Source of the DNA: Lethocerus indicus
Taxonomy: Eukaryota; Arthropoda; Insecta; Hemiptera; Belostomatidae
DNA length: 64,000 nucleotides
Direction of reading: 5' to 3'
Assembly: GCA_019843655.1 (NCBI GenBank)
Contig: JACDQD010000005.1
Coordinates: 8,149,575 to 8,213,574, forward strand
A model generated the notes under the pieces. It saw only the letters and a program-made list of their open reading frames with translations. It was not told the DNA's origin and searched no databases. A program made the position numbers and the translations under genes. Shown here in pieces: positions 63,251-64,000 of the stretch; position 1 is the first letter of the stretch; the number at the start of each line of letters is the position of its first letter.

Positions 63251-64000
63251 TGCAAGAACAAAACATATCCTTATCATTACCCCTTACAAAGACACGGTTT
63301 GATGACCTCAGGACGAACAGAATGGGATGAATTTATACATTATCTAGGTATAGATAGTTCACTTTTATACATAAAAAAACCTACACTGGTAGTTTGGACT
63401 ACTGATACTACTGGACCAGCTCACATAAACCACTGAGGAAACACATTACTATACAACTGACATTCATACACAAGACACATTCCTCAGGTTTCCCCGAGTA
63501 AAGTCCGGAGCAGGTTCACAAAAGGCCGGGCAGGGTAATAGGTCCCGACTTGGCAGAAGACCACTTACAACAATGAGAAACAAATCTAAATGAAACAACT
63601 TCATCATCCCCAGGCCCAAAATCGGCGTACAGACAATTTTAGAAGAGGGCTTGCGGCGGAACACCGATTGAACGTAGAATAAAAACATAATATCTAGGTC
63701 GTAGACGAAGGCGTCAGGCAAGCCCTAATCGTACAATCTATAAGATGTAAAAACTAGGCACGAGCTCACTCTAACCCTTGATCGAGATCATTATACGAAA
63801 AAATCCACGCCCATTTTCTTTTTTATCATCCCCCTTAAAACGATTACAAGACTTCCCAGGACCTGGGCACCGAATATTAACAACGATAAAAATCTTTCAT
63901 TAAACAAAATTTTTACCTGGTCTCCCCGCCTTACTTAAAACACTTGTCGGGTTCACACTTCTCTTGTGCGTTAATTGGGTTAGGACCGTAGGGGTACCGA

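Larger units (their letters stand above)
61024..64000. other. Non-coding block upstream of netrin
   Basis: The 5' flank of the netrin exon. It holds motif copies at 61664 and 63079 and repeat fragments at 62632 and 63219. A direct repeat of TTTGATTGTT about 25 bases apart lies near 62830-62870. No promoter element or upstream exon can be assigned by eye. Confidence 0.55.

Noticed and set aside
1..64000. CRISPR arrays, bacterial operons, phage or viral genes
   Set aside because: No regularly spaced repeats, no tightly packed genes, and no viral proteins recognised in any frame.

Overview
The window looks like non-coding-rich DNA from a metazoan nuclear genome, most likely an arthropod. The evidence is one large protein-coding exon with a eukaryotic splice donor, many AT, AC and trinucleotide microsatellites, decayed transposon and SINE-like fragments, CpG that does not look depleted, and no operons, ribosome binding sites or bacterial-type gene density. 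I cannot name the species from the sequence.

One gene is recognised with confidence: the first coding exon of a netrin (secreted axon-guidance ligand) on the minus strand at 59612-60797. It encodes a signal peptide, the laminin N-terminal (VI) domain and the first laminin-EGF (LE) repeat. It ends in the middle of the LE region at a GT splice donor. The remaining LE repeats and the C-terminal NTR domain were not found at lower coordinates. If the gene is intact, the whole of 1-59611 would be the first part of a very long netrin intron, and 60843-64000 would be its 5' flank.

Layout: 1-17000 is repeat-poor to microsatellite-bearing sequence with tRNA-like SINE fragments (near 4000, 4540 and 5710). 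17042-17127 is a near-perfect 41-bp-arm hairpin. 17130-38388 is non-coding sequence with simple repeats and further SINE fragments. 38389-39351 is a non-autonomous DNA transposon-like element with long (about 136 bp) terminal inverted repeats and TTAA at both ends; one arm is interrupted by an 89-bp insertion. 39352-59540 has a 75-bp tandem repeat (45886-46085), a good SINE head (47210-47296), and copies of a dispersed motif of about 26-30 bp with core GACGATGGCGAGAAGCCGAA, which occurs in both orientations throughout the window. 59541-60842 is the netrin exon, donor and leader. 60843-64000 is upstream sequence with a GGT/GGC repeat and more repeat fragments.

Almost all open reading frames of 60-215 codons elsewhere appear to be chance. 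I see no new gene system. The most distinctive unexplained items are the dispersed motif, the TTAA-bounded long-TIR element, the long hairpin, and the insertions in the netrin laminin-N domain.
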